Part shown: positions 5,123 through 5,428 of the stretch, in pieces
Position numbering within the stretch: the first letter of the stretch is position 1
Layout: each line of letters opens with the position of its first letter
DNA from: Candidatus Coatesiibacteriota bacterium
GTDB lineage: Bacteria; RBG-13-66-14
NCBI GenBank assembly: GCA_030631385.1
Contig: DAOVLG010000159.1
Span: 1-5,428 of the forward strand
Direction of reading: 5' to 3'
DNA: 5,428 nt
Made by a program: the position numbers and the translations under genes
Notes under the pieces: generated by a model
Told to the model about the DNA's origin: nothing
Database searches by the model: none
The model's input: only the letters and a program-made list of their open reading frames with translations

Positions 5123-5272
5123 CACCCACGGGAGCCGAATATGTGAAGTTGACTAAGCCCCGAAAAGCCGCTCTACAAAGAAAACCGGCTAATCAACTAC
5201 ACTTCACGATCAGCAGGCTGGAGGCTATACTGCATTTGGTGGGATGAAATTCGGCTCCAAGCCGTGTGGGTG
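5123..5272. repeat. Nested imperfect inverted repeats, about 150 bases
   Basis: The outer arms are CACCCAC (5123-5129) with GTGGGTG (5266-5272) and GAGCCGAAT (5132-5140) with ATTCGGCTC (5249-5257). The inner arms are GTGAAGT (5143-5149) with ACTTCAC (5201-5207) and TTGACTAAGCC (5149-5159) with GGCTAATCAA (5187-5196). The right side has about 40 unpaired bases between the two pairs. The size and terminal repeats resemble a degraded miniature inverted-repeat element. A structured RNA is the alternative. No clear target-site duplication is seen. Confidence 0.55.
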
Positions 5273-5327
5273 ACTGGTTGAGGCCAACCACCCCTATATC
5301 CTGCCTTTTTTCTAAACGGTCGCCGCT

Positions 5328-5342
5328 GAGTGTAGTACACTC
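5328..5342. repeat. Near-perfect 15-base palindrome
   Basis: GAGTGTA-G-TACACTC has 7-base perfect arms around one central base. Such symmetry is typical of a dimeric repressor site, but no promoter or gene is visible next to it within the window. Confidence 0.4.
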
Positions 5343-5400
5343 CATAGTCTTTGTAGCCGGTATCATCAATATCCTGAATCAGTCTAAGGTTTACTATTTA

Positions 5401-5428
5401 CCCTCACCCCTGGCCCCTCTCCCAAAGG
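5401..5428 (+). repeat. Interspersed CCCTCACCCC repeat, cut by the window edge
   Basis: The segment begins CCCTCACCCC and continues through CCCCTCTCCC to AAAGG, matching the start of the repeat at 2629-2677 but in the opposite orientation. The expected second half of its hairpin lies outside the window. Confidence 0.55.

Larger units (their letters stand above)
5019..5428. other. Non-coding stretch, AT-richer and palindrome-rich
   Basis: No convincing gene is present. From about 5140 to 5400 the sequence is visibly richer in A and T than the rest of the window. It contains nested inverted repeats (5123-5272), a small hairpin TGGTTG/CAACCA (5275-5290), a T-run (5306-5311), a near-perfect palindrome (5328-5342) and the edge of an interspersed repeat (5401-5428). 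A minus-strand frame of about 60 codons (roughly 5395-5207) has no start or ribosome site. The region may be the remains of a mobile or foreign segment, or an unrecognised RNA. Confidence 0.55.

Noticed and set aside
4956..5129. N-terminal extension of the beta-barrel protein to an upstream start
   Set aside because: It begins upstream of the -35/-10 promoter, lacks a ribosome site, and would place a signal peptide in the middle of the protein.
5275..5311. Plus-strand terminator made of the TGGTTG/CAACCA hairpin and the T-run
   Set aside because: The T-run lies about 15 bases beyond the hairpin, and no plus-strand gene precedes it.
5207..5395. A minus-strand frame of about 60 codons reading DIDDTGYKDYGVYYTQRRPF
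   Set aside because: The residue mix looks protein-like, but there is no start codon with a ribosome site, it is bounded by stops, and a chance frame of this length is expected in AT-richer DNA. A gene remnant is possible but unproven.
1..5428. CRISPR array, tRNA or rRNA genes, transposase, toxin-antitoxin or defence genes
   Set aside because: No regularly spaced repeats, no cloverleaf or rRNA-like segments, and no proteins with such motifs were found on either strand.

Overview
The window looks like a piece of chromosome from a GC-rich, Gram-negative-type (diderm) bacterium. The supporting evidence is an outer-membrane beta-barrel protein with a signal peptide and a C-terminal aromatic end, other Sec-type secreted proteins, strong AGGAGG-like ribosome binding sites, recognisable TTGACA/TATAAT promoters and intrinsic terminators. 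I cannot name the species. TTG start codons and a lack of well-known operons would fit a poorly sampled or candidate phylum, but that is inference.

Every gene I can support lies on the minus strand, so transcription runs from high to low coordinates. In that order: (1) 5428-4956, a non-coding stretch with an AT-richer, palindrome-rich island, a fragment of an interspersed CCCTCACCCC repeat at the window edge, and a strong promoter at 4989-5018. (2) 4955-4377, a small secreted outer-membrane beta-barrel protein starting at TTG, followed by an intrinsic terminator. (3) 4223-2685, a bifunctional NAD(P)H-hydrate repair enzyme (Nnr: epimerase plus ADP-dependent dehydratase) with its own probable promoter. 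(4) 2684-2539, a spacer made largely of two interspersed palindromic repeats. (5) 2538-1979, a GNAT N-acetyltransferase of the RimJ/RimL type whose reading frame is broken after about 18 codons. (6) 1978-1679, a gene-free stretch containing a long inverted repeat. (7) 1609-1124 and 1043-519, two small secreted proteins of unknown function that may share a fold, with a strong promoter and repeated TCAATCC boxes between them and a terminator after the second. (8) 400-1, the 5' part of a calcineurin-like metallophosphoesterase starting at TTG and cut by the window edge.

The genes do not form one pathway. Nnr is a metabolite-repair housekeeping enzyme, the three exported proteins are cell-envelope or periplasmic proteins of unknown role, and the phosphoesterase and acetyltransferase are generic enzymes. 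Most genes carry their own promoter or terminator, so this is a run of small transcription units rather than an operon. The acetyltransferase (probably read through from nnr) and the 1124-1609/519-1043 pair are the likeliest co-transcribed neighbours.

I see no CRISPR array, tRNA, rRNA, transposase, toxin-antitoxin pair or defence system. The least explained parts are the palindromic island at 5105-5345, the inverted repeat at 1752-1831, the box-and-hairpin promoter at 1075-1130, and the broken acetyltransferase.
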